A stretch of 6,515 bases of DNA from Gammaproteobacteria bacterium (GTDB taxonomy: Bacteria > Pseudomonadota > Gammaproteobacteria > Ga0077536): the NCBI GenBank assembly GCA_003540955.1, contig DPMX01000161.1, positions 1 to 6,515 on the forward strand, given 5' to 3'. A program made the translations under genes and the position numbers. Numbering within the stretch: the stretch's first letter is position 1; each line of letters starts with the position of its first letter. The notes under the pieces were generated by a model. That model saw only the letters and a program-made list of their open reading frames with translations. It ran no database searches and was not told where the DNA came from. Of the stretch, positions 5,629 to 6,515 are shown piece by piece.

Positions 5629-6515
5629 TCACGCCGGTTGCAACCTACCCGCAAGTGCGGTGCCCCATATAGGAATGTCCTTCAACAGCATAGGATCGAT
5701 TGTAAACGGATCCTCCTCAAGGATCGCAAAATCAGCAAACTTGCCTGGCTCCAGACTGCCGATCTTGTTTTCCAATCCGAGTACATAGGCAGCATCGATT
5801 GTAATCGCTCGCAACGCATGTTCAAGATCGATCCGCTCACCCGGCGCCATGACGGTTTCACCATCCAGTGCGATTCGATTGATTCCCACCCATGCTGCGG
5901 TAAGGGGATGCAACGGAAGTACAACCAAAGAGAAATCAGAATGAAGTGCAAATACTACGCCTTCCCGCGCGAGTGATCCCAGTCGACCAACAGCCTCAGA
6001 GCGATCAGGGCCGAAACCTTGCTCACTATGCAATTGGCTACGGTAATGCACAAAATTGATGTTGACTGAGGCAAGACCACCGAGTGCCTTCAAACGACGC
6101 GCTTGTTCCGGTGTGCTAATACAGTAATGTTCGATTGTAAATCGATGATCAAAGCGCGGCTGCATTTCTTGTAACTGCGCAAGTGCCTCCAGTGATGCAT
6201 CGATCGCCTCGTCGCCATTAGCATGGCAATGGATCGGGATACCAGCCCGCCAGAACGGTAACATGCGAGCCGGCAAGTCCTCCCATGGAACATCGTTTCG
6301 CAAGCCATTACTACCGTCAAGGTAACCAGGAAAATTTAGCCGAAGAGACATCGCCGGAAACGAGCCATCGGTAAGATATTTAATGCCGTGAAAAAATAGC
6401 TTGTCATTGTTACGCTCGTGGGCAGCAAGCAGAAACTCTACTGCCTTCCCAACATGCGATTTATATAATGGATTCTCAAGTGGAACTAACGCCATACGCA
6501 GAGGAAATTCCGAAT
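5629..6515 (-). CDS. YtcJ-type metal-dependent amidohydrolase (N-terminus beyond window)
   Basis: The frame stays open past the ATG at 6495 to the right window edge (preceding residues SEFPLR fit the fold), so this is a 3' fragment; counting from that Met, 288 residues are seen. It belongs to the amidohydrolase_3 group typified by YtcJ and N-substituted formamide deformylase, whose members have about 540-600 residues. Visible elements are HGIKYLTDGS with Lys39 (a likely position for the metal-bridging lysine), HCHANGDEAID with His91, FTIEHY with His123, HSDF with Asp187, and the closing small beta domain IGSLEPGKFADFAILEEDPF. The N-terminal HxH metal pair must lie outside. The expected reaction is metal-dependent hydrolysis of an amide, formamide or related C-N bond; the substrate is unknown. 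The downstream GTPase gene follows so closely that the two are probably one operon. Confidence 0.87.
   Translation of the reverse strand, partial: SEFPLRMALVPLENPLYKSHVGKAVEFLLAAHERNNDKLFFHGIKYLTDGSFPAMSLRLNFPGYLDGSNGLRNDVPWEDLPARMLPFWRAGIPIHCHANGDEAIDASLEALAQLQEMQPRFDHRFTIEHYCISTPEQARRLKALGGLASVNINFVHYRSQLHSEQGFGPDRSEAVGRLGSLAREGVVFALHSDFSLVVLPLHPLTAAWVGINRIALDGETVMAPGERIDLEHALRAITIDAAYVLGLENKIGSLEPGKFADFAILEEDPFTIDPMLLKDIPIWGTALAGRLQPA

Noticed and set aside
5455..5976. 173-residue open frame on the plus strand
   Set aside because: It runs antisense across the amidohydrolase-GTPase junction, both well supported by motifs; no domain or ribosome site seen.
6493..6495. ATG as a complete start for the amidohydrolase
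   Set aside because: The frame continues to the window edge with fold-like residues, and the N-terminal HxH metal pair of the family would be missing.

Overview
The window holds six protein-coding genes, two of them cut by the window edges, and nothing that looks like an RNA gene, CRISPR array, insertion sequence, prophage or replication origin. Base composition looks balanced (about half G+C by eye) and gene density is high. Shine-Dalgarno sites and two well-supported TTG starts point to a bacterium. The resemblance of the CoA-transferase pair to proteobacterial PcaI/PcaJ suggests a proteobacterium, possibly an uncultured environmental one, but this taxonomic guess is weak.

Layout, left to right: (1) 1-879, plus strand, the C-terminal three quarters or so of an FAD-dependent aromatic hydroxylase of the 2,6-dihydroxypyridine 3-monooxygenase type. 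(2) 1055-2400, minus strand, a two-gene operon for the beta and alpha subunits of a 3-oxoacid/3-oxoadipate CoA-transferase, overlapping by 4 bases. (3) 2401-2692, a divergent intergenic region with a good sigma70-like promoter for the next gene and two perfect palindromes. (4) 2693-3331, plus strand, a VOC-superfamily (glyoxalase/extradiol-dioxygenase fold) protein. (5) 3381-4439, minus strand, a luciferase-like (LLM) flavin- or F420-dependent oxidoreductase. (6) 4587-5600 and 5629-6515, minus strand, a COG0523/CobW-type GTPase metallochaperone directly behind the C-terminal part of a YtcJ-type metal-dependent amidohydrolase.

Read together, this looks like part of an accessory catabolic region for an aromatic or N-heterocyclic compound. 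The set offers ring hydroxylation (FAD monooxygenase), a possible further oxidation (LLM enzyme), possible ring cleavage or isomerisation (VOC protein), C-N or amide hydrolysis (amidohydrolase) and CoA activation of a 3-oxo-dicarboxylic acid (CoA-transferase). The GTPase may load metal into the amidohydrolase. This pathway is inference: no thiolase, transporter or regulator lies in the window, and the substrate cannot be read from sequence. The genes alternate in strand, forming at least four transcription units instead of one operon.

I found no clearly unprecedented system. The points most worth a second look are the amidohydrolase-metallochaperone pair, the departures from both CoA-transferase signature motifs, and the palindromes in the divergent promoter region.
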